A DNA stretch of 10,843 bases from DATCYZ01 sp036526195. GTDB taxonomy: Bacteria > Pseudomonadota > Gammaproteobacteria > Burkholderiales > SG8-39. A model generated the notes under the pieces. The model was not told where the DNA came from. It searched no databases and worked only from the letters and a program-made list of their open reading frames with translations. Of the stretch, positions 1 to 5,465 are shown piece after piece (within the stretch, counting starts at the first letter, position 1; the number at the start of each line of letters is the position of its first letter). The position numbers and the translations under genes are program-made. The stretch lies in assembly GCA_036526195.1 (NCBI GenBank), contig DATCYZ010000027.1:1-10843 (forward strand), read 5' to 3'.

Positions 1-26
1 CCCCCCCCCCCCCCCCCCCCCCCCCC
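1..26. repeat. 26-base poly-C run at window start
   Basis: The first 26 bases are all C, followed at once by ordinary mixed sequence. Nothing similar occurs elsewhere in the window. A pure homopolymer of this length exactly at the end of a sequence is typical of a read artefact: two-colour Illumina chemistry calls no signal as G, which gives C on the other strand. It is most likely not biological. Confidence 0.85.
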
Positions 27-62
27 TGTACCGACCTGCCGGGGTCATCAAGACTGGCTCGC

Positions 63-497
63 CTACGCGGGCCAGTTCTTGATGTACCCCTTCAGCATCT
101 TGTTCTCGAAGTCCTGTTCTTCGAGCACCGCCTTGGCCACATCGCGAAACGAGATCACGCCAAGCAGCTTGCCGTCCTGCAGCACCGGCAGGTAGCGCGC
201 GCCCGACTCGAGCATGGTGCGGCGCAGGTCGTTGACCTCCATGTCCGGCCCCGCGGTGACCGGATCGCCGTCCATCACGTCCTTGACCGCCAGCGTGCCG
301 AGCGACCCGCCCTGCTTCGCCATCGCCTGCAGCAGTTCGTGGAAGGTGAGCAGGCCGACCATGCGCTCCTGGTCGATCACCAGCAGCGAGCCGAGATTTT
401 CCTCGGCCATGAGGCGAACCGCGTCCACCGCGCGTCCGGCCGGCTCGATGCTCAGCAACCGGTTTCCCTTGACGCGCAGGATCTCCTTGACTTGCAT
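63..497 (-). CDS. Two-CBS-domain protein (putative nucleotide-sensing regulator)
   Basis: A 144-residue soluble protein made almost entirely of two CBS motifs, at about residues 8-60 and 73-130, forming one Bateman module. Both show the usual pattern of a hydrophobic strand, a GLL/GVI turn and a following helix (VGLLTFHELL and LGVISFRDVA). CBS pairs usually bind adenosyl nucleotides such as AMP, ATP or SAM and pass the signal to a partner. With no other domain fused, the partner here is unknown. The tail ends in a short basic/aromatic stretch (KGYIKNWPA). ATG start at 497 is preceded by a strong GAGGAGGG ribosome site. It lies 97 bases downstream of the 102-residue gene on the same strand, so the two may share a transcript, although a hairpin and a possible separate promoter sit between them. 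Small stand-alone CBS proteins in betaproteobacteria often belong to redox or stress regulons, but that role is only inferred here. Confidence 0.9.
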   Translation of the reverse strand: MQVKEILRVKGNRLLSIEPAGRAVDAVRLMAEENLGSLLVIDQERMVGLLTFHELLQAMAKQGGSLGTLAVKDVMDGDPVTAGPDMEVNDLRRTMLESGARYLPVLQDGKLLGVISFRDVAKAVLEEQDFENKMLKGYIKNWPA

Positions 498-514
498 GGT
501 CCCTCCTCGTTTTC

Positions 515-553
515 GCGTCCGACCGGCAATACTAGTCCAAAAACCGCGGACGC
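515..553 (-). promoter_or_regulatory. Possible promoter/operator of the CBS gene inside a 7-bp inverted repeat
   Basis: GCGTCCG (515-521) and CGGACGC (547-553) form a perfect inverted repeat with a 25-base spacer. Between the arms, on the minus strand, lies TAGTAT (529-534), a 4/6 match to a sigma-70 -10 box about 32 bases before the CBS start codon. The surrounding A/T bases stand out in GC-rich DNA. A -35 box is not convincing (TTTGCG, spacer 16). The repeat could be an operator or a leader hairpin. Confidence 0.35.
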
Positions 554-568
554 AAAAACGCCCCCCAT

Positions 569-584
569 CCGGCGCGTCCGCCGG
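569..584 (-). terminator. Weak hairpin after the 102-residue gene
   Basis: A perfect 6-bp stem (CCGGCG/CGCCGG) with a 4-base loop lies 10 bases downstream of the stop codon at 595. On the minus strand a G-rich stretch and then a T5 tract (554-558) follow, but the T tract starts about 10 bases after the stem. That is too far for a textbook intrinsic terminator. It may attenuate transcription into the CBS gene. Confidence 0.25.
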
Positions 585-594
585 CCTGCGACGA

Positions 595-903
595 TCAGGG
601 CCGGCGCCGCTCCGGCAGGTGGAGTTCGCGCCGATGACGGGCCTCGCAACGCGGATGGTGCGCGACGAACTCGCGCATCACCATCTTCAGCGCGAGCGCC
701 CGCCCGGCATTGCCGGCGGCCTCCGCCATGGCGATGTCGTCGCGGATCATCGCCTTGATGCACAGTTCGCCGTCCGGATCGTGCACGAGGTAGTTGCCCA
801 GCTCCGCCGCCGCGAGTTCGGGAAGGTTCTCGTGCGCGGCGATCGCGAGCACTTCCGCCTCGCTCAGGTCACACAGCGCAATGCAGTCTTCCAGTGTCAG
901 CAT
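595..903 (-). CDS. Conserved-looking small hypothetical protein (102 aa)
   Basis: A 102-residue acidic, mostly helical protein with no signal peptide or membrane segment. It begins MLTLEDCIALCDLSEAEVLAI, contains the segment AAELGNYLVHDPDGE and a helical stretch of alternating acidic and alanine residues, and ends in a His/Arg-rich tail. The reading frame stays open to 1023, but the ATG at 903 has a GGAGG site just upstream, and the extra residues before it are low-complexity Arg/Gly/Pro read-through, so 903 is taken as the start. The two cysteines near the N-terminus (about residues 7 and 11) are spaced C-x3-C. The sequence looks like a family of short uncharacterised proteobacterial proteins, but I cannot name a domain and assign no function. 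An FNR-like box lies upstream and a CBS protein gene downstream, which hints at a role in the response to oxygen or redox state. Confidence 0.8.
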   Translation of the reverse strand: MLTLEDCIALCDLSEAEVLAIAAHENLPELAAAELGNYLVHDPDGELCIKAMIRDDIAMAEAAGNAGRALALKMVMREFVAHHPRCEARHRRELHLPERRRP

Positions 904-942
904 CTCGCCTCCGGTCCGGGCCCGGTCAGGCGGCCCGGTTCT

Positions 943-992
943 CATTCCACATGTAACCCCGGACGCGCCCCGGCGCCCTTGATCTGGCGCAA
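943..992 (-). promoter_or_regulatory. Putative FNR/Anr/Dnr-type site with class II spacing
   Basis: TTGATCTGGCGCAA (979-992) matches 7 of the 10 fixed bases of the FNR-family consensus TTGAT-N4-ATCAA, with a perfect left half. Its centre is at 985.5. For the minus-strand gene starting at 903, a -10-like TACATG (complement of 950-955) would place transcription near 943-944, so the box centre falls close to -41.5, the classic activating position. This is a by-eye fit and one half-site is degenerate. Confidence 0.4.
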
Positions 993-1074
993 GCGCACAG
1001 CGCGACCGTGCCGACGACCCCATGCCGGCCGCGTGTCGCCGGACGTTTCAAGGCGCGATTCGCGAACGTCATGC

Positions 1075-1105
1075 TTGACGCCGGTCGCACCGCGCGTGGC
1101 ACAAT
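1075..1105 (+). promoter_or_regulatory. Promoter of the GNAT gene, likely leaderless
   Basis: TTGACG (1075-1080) matches the -35 consensus at 5/6 and CACAAT (1100-1105) matches the -10 at 4/6, with a rather long 19-base spacer. Transcription would start only a base or two before the ATG at 1114. There is no Shine-Dalgarno sequence before that ATG, consistent with a leaderless message. Confidence 0.5.
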
Positions 1106-1113
1106 CCGTTCAC

Positions 1114-1641
1114 ATGACTGCGCACGCCATTGCCCTCAGACCTGCCGCCGCCAGCGACGCGCGCGCGATCGCGCAGATGTCGCGCGACCTGGTCGAATCG
1201 GGCCTGGGCTGGAAGTACGACCCCGAGCGCGTCATGCGCGCCATCGCGCACCGCGAGACCACCACGCTGGTCGCCTGCGAGGACGGCCGCCGGCCCGCCG
1301 CGCCGGGCGATTCCATGGCCGGATTCTCGATCATGGAATTCGGCGACGAACGCGCGCACCTGGTCCTGCTGGCGGTGCGGCCGACGCACCGGCGCCTCGG
1401 CATCGGCCGTCGCATGCTTGAGTGGCTCACCGAATCCGCGTTTGCCGCAGGCATGCAGAGCATCCATCTCGAACTGCGTGCCGGCAACGAGGCGGCGCGC
1501 GCCTTCTACCGGGCCATGGGCTACTCGGGCACGATGATCCTGCCGGGGTATTACCGCGGGCGCGAATCGGCGCTGCGCATGATCCGCGTGCTGCGCGCGC
1601 CGGGCCAAGCGGCGCCGCACTGGCAGCCGCCGGCGCGCTAG
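1114..1641 (+). CDS. GNAT-family N-acetyltransferase
   Basis: A 175-residue cytoplasmic acetyl-CoA-dependent acetyltransferase resembling RimI-type enzymes. The acetyl-CoA pyrophosphate-binding motif A is clear at about residues 89-101 (VRPTHRRLGIGRR, with the R-x-x-G-x-G core at R93, G96 and G98). The preceding strand is HLVLLAV. Motif B follows at about 117-137: LELRAGNEAARAFYRAMGY, where Tyr132 is the usual general-acid position. An N-terminal strand and helix (ALRPAAASDARAIAQM) are typical. The substrate, a protein N-terminus or a small molecule, cannot be told from sequence. The frame is open far upstream, but residues before 1114 are arginine/proline read-through and a promoter sits directly before this ATG. 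The gene is convergent with the M48 protease, with only 36 bases between the stops and no clear terminator. Confidence 0.88.
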   Translation: MTAHAIALRPAAASDARAIAQMSRDLVESGLGWKYDPERVMRAIAHRETTTLVACEDGRRPAAPGDSMAGFSIMEFGDERAHLVLLAVRPTHRRLGIGRRMLEWLTESAFAAGMQSIHLELRAGNEAARAFYRAMGYSGTMILPGYYRGRESALRMIRVLRAPGQAAPHWQPPAR

Positions 1642-1677
1642 CGCTTCGGGGGCCTCGCCGGGCGATCGGCCCTGCGA

Positions 1678-2793
1678 TCACTTGCCCTGGTCGCCGTCCT
1701 CGGGACGCGAGGGCTTTCCGTCCTTCATGTTGGGCACCAGCGGCTGTCCCTTTGCGATCTTCTCCTTGATCTCCTTCACGGCGGCTTCAAGGGCAACCAT
1801 CCTGTAAGCCGTCGAAGGGTGCGAAGCAGAGTGATTCGTGCGGATGTTGGCCGGGTGCGCAACGGCCATTCGTCGCCAGAACTTGGGAGCATCATCAATC
1901 GGGACCCCTGCATTGGCCAGGATGTAGAGCCCAACGTAATCCGCTTCCGCTTCGAATTCCTGCGAGTAAGCTACCGCACCAATCTGCGAAAAGTTGCTTC
2001 CTGCAACCTGTCCTCGCGTAAGGATCGCAACCGCGATGTCGGCGAGAAGGCCAAGTCCGGCATTCTGTTTCTTCGACTCCATATGCGCCATCGTGTTGTG
2101 GGCCATTTCGTGTGCAACGACCAGCGCCAACTCAGTATCGTCCCGCGCAAACGACATCATTCCACGGGCAATCATGATCCGCTCCCCATCCGCGAACGCG
2201 TTGATCGTCTGCTCCGGGACGACCCGCGCCGGGTAGTTGCAGGCCTTCGTCGGCACGATTTCGACAGTGACGGGGCTGCCCGCCCTGCTGAGTTCCACAC
2301 GAACGGGCGCGGCGGACTTGTGCGCAGAAAGCACTTCCGCAATGGCTGCCGTACTCGATACGGGAGCATCGTTTATTCTTGCTACGATATCCCCTGGAGC
2401 GACGCCGGCCCGGTGTGCCGGCCCACCATCGTCGACGAAAAGCACTGTGGGCGCCTTCTGGATGCGATACACCCGCTCGAAGACGGAACCGCCGTCGCCT
2501 TCCGGGCGAGACATGGCGGACAACCCGAGGTACGGTCCGGTACTCGGACACAGCGCCACAGCGTTTGCGGCGAGTCGCGAGTAGACCTTGGATAGACGTT
2601 GCTGCTCCGCGACCTGCTCTCTCGCTGCGAGCTCCAGCTGTCGATCAGCTTCAGCCTTGCTCGCAGCATCCGACACGTCAACCCGCTGAGTGAGCGGCGC
2701 AGCGCAAGCGGCGAGGAGACCAACGATGGCCATCGCGATGGTGTGCCGAAACCAAATGCGCAACCCGCCGAACGAATTCAAGAGATGACGCAC
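1678..2793 (-). CDS. PDZ + M48 metalloprotease lipoprotein
   Basis: A 371-residue cell-envelope zinc protease. The N-terminus is a lipoprotein signal: an Arg-containing n-region, a hydrophobic stretch (IAMAIVGLLAA) and lipobox LAAC with Cys30 as lipidation site. A helical Lys/Glu-rich segment follows (about 42-72). A PDZ-like domain covers about 85-185 (YLGLSAM, then DDGGPAHRAGVAPGDIVARIND), and the M48 peptidase domain about 190-340. Zinc ligands and catalytic base are visible: HEMAH at 228-232 and EAEAD at 281-285 (E281 the likely third ligand), with the family's late SHPSTAYR motif at 324-331. The start chosen is GTG at 2793, which has GGGGGG about 6 bases upstream; an internal ATG at 2733 would cut into the signal peptide and lacks a ribosome site. 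Related proteins are thought to degrade envelope proteins (BepA/LoiP type). GC is visibly lower than in all neighbours (about 55% by hand count in two 60-base blocks), and codon choice differs, suggesting acquisition by transfer. Confidence 0.9.
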   Translation of the reverse strand: MRHLLNSFGGLRIWFRHTIAMAIVGLLAACAAPLTQRVDVSDAASKAEADRQLELAAREQVAEQQRLSKVYSRLAANAVALCPSTGPYLGLSAMSRPEGDGGSVFERVYRIQKAPTVLFVDDGGPAHRAGVAPGDIVARINDAPVSSTAAIAEVLSAHKSAAPVRVELSRAGSPVTVEIVPTKACNYPARVVPEQTINAFADGERIMIARGMMSFARDDTELALVVAHEMAHNTMAHMESKKQNAGLGLLADIAVAILTRGQVAGSNFSQIGAVAYSQEFEAEADYVGLYILANAGVPIDDAPKFWRRMAVAHPANIRTNHSASHPSTAYRMVALEAAVKEIKEKIAKGQPLVPNMKDGKPSRPEDGDQGK

Positions 2794-2837
2794 CGGATAC
2801 CCCCCGTACCTAGGCCGAATATTATCGCGCGACCGGG

Positions 2838-2847
2838 CATTGCAATG
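2838..2847. promoter_or_regulatory. 10-bp palindrome in divergent promoter region
   Basis: CATTGCAATG is a perfect palindrome. On the minus strand it lies where the -35 element of the M48 gene would be: an A/T-rich GATAAT (complement of 2821-2826), the likely -10, follows it in the direction of transcription. It could be an operator; chance occurrence is possible. Confidence 0.35.
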
Positions 2848-2884
2848 AGGGCCGGGCACCCGGAAAGTGGACAGTGACAATCCG

Positions 2885-2896
2885 ATGGTCGACCAT
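2885..2896. promoter_or_regulatory. 12-bp palindrome before the dioxygenase start
   Basis: ATGGTCGACCAT is a perfect 12-bp palindrome just 6 bases before the dioxygenase ATG at 2903. It lies just downstream of a -10-like GACAAT (2876-2881), so it would cover the transcription start, where a repressor operator would be expected. No -35 box is visible. Confidence 0.35.
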
Positions 2897-2902
2897 GGCG
2901 TT

Positions 2903-3688
2903 ATGACACAACTGCCCGTTGTCTTCCTGTCCCACGGCTCGCCGATGCACGCGATCGAGCCCGGCGCCGCCGGCCCGGCCTGGCGCGCGCTCGCCGCCGC
3001 TCTGCCGCGCCCGCGCGCGCTGCTGATCGCTTCCGCGCACTGGGAAACCGACAGTCCGGCGTTCACCGCGCAGGCGCGGCCGGAAACGATCCACGATTTC
3101 TCCGGCTTCCCGGAGCCGCTCTACCGCTTGCGCTACGCCGCACCGGGCGAGCCCGCGCTCGCGCAACGCGCGGCCGCGCTGCTGCGCGCCGCCGGCCTCG
3201 ACGCCGGCGTCGATACTGCGCGCGGCCTGGACCACGGCGCCTGGGCGCCGCTGCTCTACATGTATCCCGCCGCCGACATCCCGGTGCTGCAGGTCTCGGT
3301 GCAGTCCGACCGCGGCACCGCGCATCACCTGGCCCTTGGACGCGCGCTCGCCCCGCTGGCTGCGGAGGGCGTGCTGATCCTCGGCTCCGGCCACATGACG
3401 CACAACCTGCGCGACCGCCTGCCGCCCGGGTCGGCGGCACACCCCTATGTCCTCGCGTTCCGCGACTGGATCGATGCGCGGGTGCAGGCGCGCGACCTCG
3501 AGGCGCTCGCCGACTACCGCGCGCGCGCGCCGCAGGCGCCGCGCGCGCACCCGAGCGAGGAGCACTTCCTGCCGCTGTTCGTCGCGCTCGGCGCAGCCGC
3601 GCCCGAGGGGCGCATCGAGCACCTGCTGCCCGAGGTCTACTCGAGCGCGCTCGCCATGGACGCCTACGTCTTTCACCCGATGCACTGA
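2903..3688 (+). CDS. ygiD: YgiD/DODA-type class III extradiol dioxygenase
   Basis: A 261-residue cytoplasmic enzyme of the LigB-like superfamily, which cleaves catechol-type rings (for example L-DOPA 4,5-cleavage by YgiD and plant DODA) using a divalent metal. Active-site residues are easy to see: SHGSPMHAI (His11), ASAHWET (His46), GLDHGAWAPL (His111), GSGHMTHNL (His164 and His167) and SEEHFLPLF (His221). His11, His46 and His221 are the expected metal ligands. Their spacing agrees with E. coli YgiD apart from a 2-residue shift after His46. Two other in-frame starts exist at 2867 (GTG) and 2885 (ATG). The ATG at 2903 is preferred because family members begin a few residues before the P-V-x-F-L-S-H-G-S strand, and because the ATG at 2885 lies inside a palindrome. 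No strong ribosome site precedes any of them. The gene stands alone, divergent from the M48 gene, so its natural substrate is not indicated by context. Confidence 0.9.
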   Translation: MTQLPVVFLSHGSPMHAIEPGAAGPAWRALAAALPRPRALLIASAHWETDSPAFTAQARPETIHDFSGFPEPLYRLRYAAPGEPALAQRAAALLRAAGLDAGVDTARGLDHGAWAPLLYMYPAADIPVLQVSVQSDRGTAHHLALGRALAPLAAEGVLILGSGHMTHNLRDRLPPGSAAHPYVLAFRDWIDARVQARDLEALADYRARAPQAPRAHPSEEHFLPLFVALGAAAPEGRIEHLLPEVYSSALAMDAYVFHPMH

Positions 3689-3744
3689 CCGCGGCCCCGG
3701 CGCCAAGTCGAGGACCCGGCCAACAGGCATTCGCGCGCCGCAAA

Positions 3745-3753
3745 TGCTAATCT
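3745..3753 (+). promoter_or_regulatory. Extended -10 element for the mscS-mgtE operon
   Basis: TGCTAATCT contains TG one base before TAATCT, an extended -10 arrangement, in an otherwise GC-rich 96-base gap. Transcription would start near 3760, about 25 bases before the first ATG. No -35 match was seen, which is acceptable for extended -10 promoters. No M-box-like leader fits in this space. Confidence 0.4.
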
Positions 3754-3784
3754 GCCCGCAACCGGATTCAGGGCGAGGGCGGGC

Positions 3785-4618
3785 ATGAACGATCTTGGCG
3801 CAGCCGTCTCGAGCGCGACACGGGTCATCCTCGAGCGGCTGATCACCTACCTGCCGAGCGTCGTCGGCGCCGCTCTGCTGCTGCTCGCGGGCTGGCTGCT
3901 GGCCCGGATCCTGCGCGCGCTCACCATGCGCGCGGCCCTGCTCGCCGACACGCTGCTTTCGCGCGCCATCGCCTCGCGTAGTTCGGACCGCATGCGCGTC
4001 GGCCGCTCCGCGGCCGTGCTCGGCGCCGTGGTGTTCTGGCTGGTGCTGGTGTTCTTCGCCGCCGCCGCGACCCACCTGCTCGGCCTGCAGACCTTCACCG
4101 ACTGGCTCGGCCGGCTGATCGAGTACCTGCCGACCTTTGCCGCCGGCCTCATCATCATCGCGGTCGGCTACATCCTCTCGGGCTTCACGTCGGACTTCGT
4201 GCGTGCCGCGGCCACGCGGCTCGCGCCGGCGCAGCGTGAAGTCATCGCCCGCCTTGCGCAGGTCGCGGTGCTGGTCGCCGCGGTCCTCGTCGGCGCCGAG
4301 CAGATCGGCATTCGCATCACCTTCCTCGCGATCGTGGCGGCGGCGCTGTTCCTCGCCATCGGCGGCGGCGTCGCGATCGCGCTCAGCCTGGGCGCGCGCA
4401 GTTACGTCTCCAACCTGATCGGCGCCCATGCGCTGCGCCAGGCCTTCGAGGTCGGCCAGCGGGTGCGCCTCGCCGGCCACGAAGGCCGCATCCTCGAGCT
4501 GCACGCCACCGGTGTGGTGCTCGAGACCGACGAGGGGCGCGTCACGCTGCCCGGGCGCCTGTACCACGACGAACCGATCGTGCTCCTGACCGGCGCGGAC
4601 AAGCGCGACCATGGCTGA
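3785..4618 (+). CDS. Short MscS-like mechanosensitive channel protein
   Basis: A 277-residue inner-membrane protein. Five hydrophobic segments are seen at about 22-41, 76-96, 114-133, 157-173 and 178-201. The last is a Gly/Ala-rich pore-type helix (AIGGGVAIALSLGARSYVSNLIG) as in TM3 of MscS, and leads into a short beta domain at about 220-268 (FEVGQRVRLAGHEGRILELH, then LETDEGRVTLP), as in MscS. The earlier helices resemble the conserved-TM-helix repeats of small MscS relatives. The protein stops just after the beta domain, so the C-terminal alpha/beta vestibule of canonical MscS is missing. The likely role is tension-gated ion or solute release, or a gated pore under another signal. The ATG at 3785 has a GAGGG site upstream. 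Its 3' end overlaps the next gene by 8 bases, making it the first gene of a four-gene coupled operon. Confidence 0.85.
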   Translation: MNDLGAAVSSATRVILERLITYLPSVVGAALLLLAGWLLARILRALTMRAALLADTLLSRAIASRSSDRMRVGRSAAVLGAVVFWLVLVFFAAAATHLLGLQTFTDWLGRLIEYLPTFAAGLIIIAVGYILSGFTSDFVRAAATRLAPAQREVIARLAQVAVLVAAVLVGAEQIGIRITFLAIVAAALFLAIGGGVAIALSLGARSYVSNLIGAHALRQAFEVGQRVRLAGHEGRILELHATGVVLETDEGRVTLPGRLYHDEPIVLLTGADKRDHG

Positions 4619-5465
4619 CCCGCAGCGGCTGACCCTCGCCTTCATGGAAGCGCACCCGCGCGACGCGGCGCGGGTGCTGGAGCGCATCCCGGCGGCGCAG
4701 GCCGCGGAACTGTTCGAGCACCTGCCGGCGCGTGTCGCCGCCCCCGCCTTTGCCGTGATGCTGCCCACGGCCGCGGCGCGCAACCTCGACGCGCTCGACG
4801 ACGAAGCGGCCACCGCGCTGCTGGCGGCACTCGGCACGCAGGCGGCGGTGATCGTGCTGCGCCATGTCGGCGAACCGCGTCGCACCCAGCTGGTCGAACG
4901 CCTGCCGACGCACACGGCGATCGCCTCGCGGCTGCTGCTCGGCTACCCGGACGACTCCGCGGGCGCCTGGTGCGACCCGGAAGTGGTGCTGCTCGGCGCC
5001 GATGTCAACGCGGCGGATGCGATCGCGCGCGTGCGCGCCGCGCCGGGCGCGCGCATCGAGGACGTCTACGTCGCCGGCTCGAACGAGCGCTTGCTCGGCA
5101 CCGTGTCGCTGGCCGTGCTGCTGCGCGCGCCGGCGGCGACGCTGCTCGGCGAACTCGCCACCCGCCCGGTGGCGGTGCTGCCGGCGGCAACCCCGCTTTC
5201 GGGCGCGATTGCGCACCGCGCCTGGCAGCAGGTGGCGGAGCTCCCCGTCATCGAGCGCGGCGAACAACTGGTCGGCGTGCTGCGTCGCGCGACCCTGACG
5301 CGCGTGCTCGCACGCCAGCGCGCCGCGGCCGAGGAGGCCCCGGATGCGAACGTCCTCGGCGTCGTCGCCGGCGGGTACTGGCACATGGTGTCCGGGCTGA
5401 TCGGCGCCTGCGTGGCGGCGCTGCCCGGCGCGCGTCCGCTCAGCGGGGTGGACCATGAGCACTGA
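4611..5465 (+). CDS. MgtE-like protein with N and CBS domains but no transport domain
   Basis: A 284-residue paralogue of the sensor half of MgtE. Residues about 5-105 are the superhelical MgtE N domain (short repeats such as HPRDAARVLERIPAAQAAEL), followed by the hinge motif YPDDSAG at 112-118 and two CBS domains (about 122-175 and 182-236). MgtE then normally continues into five transmembrane helices. Here only one weakly hydrophobic segment (about 248-272) and a short tail remain. In MgtE the N and CBS domains bind Mg2+ and close the pore. This protein could bind Mg2+ or nucleotide and act as regulator or partner of the MgtE encoded immediately downstream. The position equivalent to RLM in the downstream paralogue's hinge (SAGRLMDP) is AWC here. 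It overlaps the upstream mscS-like gene by 8 bases and mgtE by 11, and has only a weak ribosome site, so it is probably translated by coupling. There is no internal stop, so it does not look like decay of a full mgtE. Confidence 0.85.
   Translation: MADPQRLTLAFMEAHPRDAARVLERIPAAQAAELFEHLPARVAAPAFAVMLPTAAARNLDALDDEAATALLAALGTQAAVIVLRHVGEPRRTQLVERLPTHTAIASRLLLGYPDDSAGAWCDPEVVLLGADVNAADAIARVRAAPGARIEDVYVAGSNERLLGTVSLAVLLRAPAATLLGELATRPVAVLPAATPLSGAIAHRAWQQVAELPVIERGEQLVGVLRRATLTRVLARQRAAAEEAPDANVLGVVAGGYWHMVSGLIGACVAALPGARPLSGVDHEH

Noticed and set aside
214..1113. In-frame N-terminal extension of the GNAT protein
   Set aside because: The extension runs antisense through two real genes and its residues are low-complexity. 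The GNAT fold begins right after the ATG at 1114, which has a promoter directly upstream.
1642..1677. Intrinsic terminator between the GNAT and M48 genes
   Set aside because: Only a 4-bp GGGC/GCCC stem can be drawn and there is no T tract.
2794..3066. In-frame N-terminal extension of the M48 lipoprotein
   Set aside because: It would overlap the dioxygenase gene and place the lipoprotein signal peptide internally. GTG at 2793 with a G-rich ribosome site gives a normal signal peptide.
3689..3784. Mg2+-sensing riboswitch (M-box or mgtA-type leader) before the mgtE operon
   Set aside because: The gap is only 96 bases and the likely leader only about 25 bases, too short for an M-box. No matching stems were seen.
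2822..4915. Long open frame (697 codons) on the minus strand
   Set aside because: It lies antisense to the dioxygenase, MscS-like and MgtE-like genes, all with clear family motifs. Its product is a low-complexity Arg/Gly/Ala/Asp mix, as expected from high-GC DNA with few stop codons.
4611..5465. The short MgtE-like gene as a frameshifted half of the downstream mgtE
   Set aside because: The downstream gene has its own complete N and CBS domains, so joining the two would duplicate them. The short gene is a paralogue, not the missing front half of mgtE.
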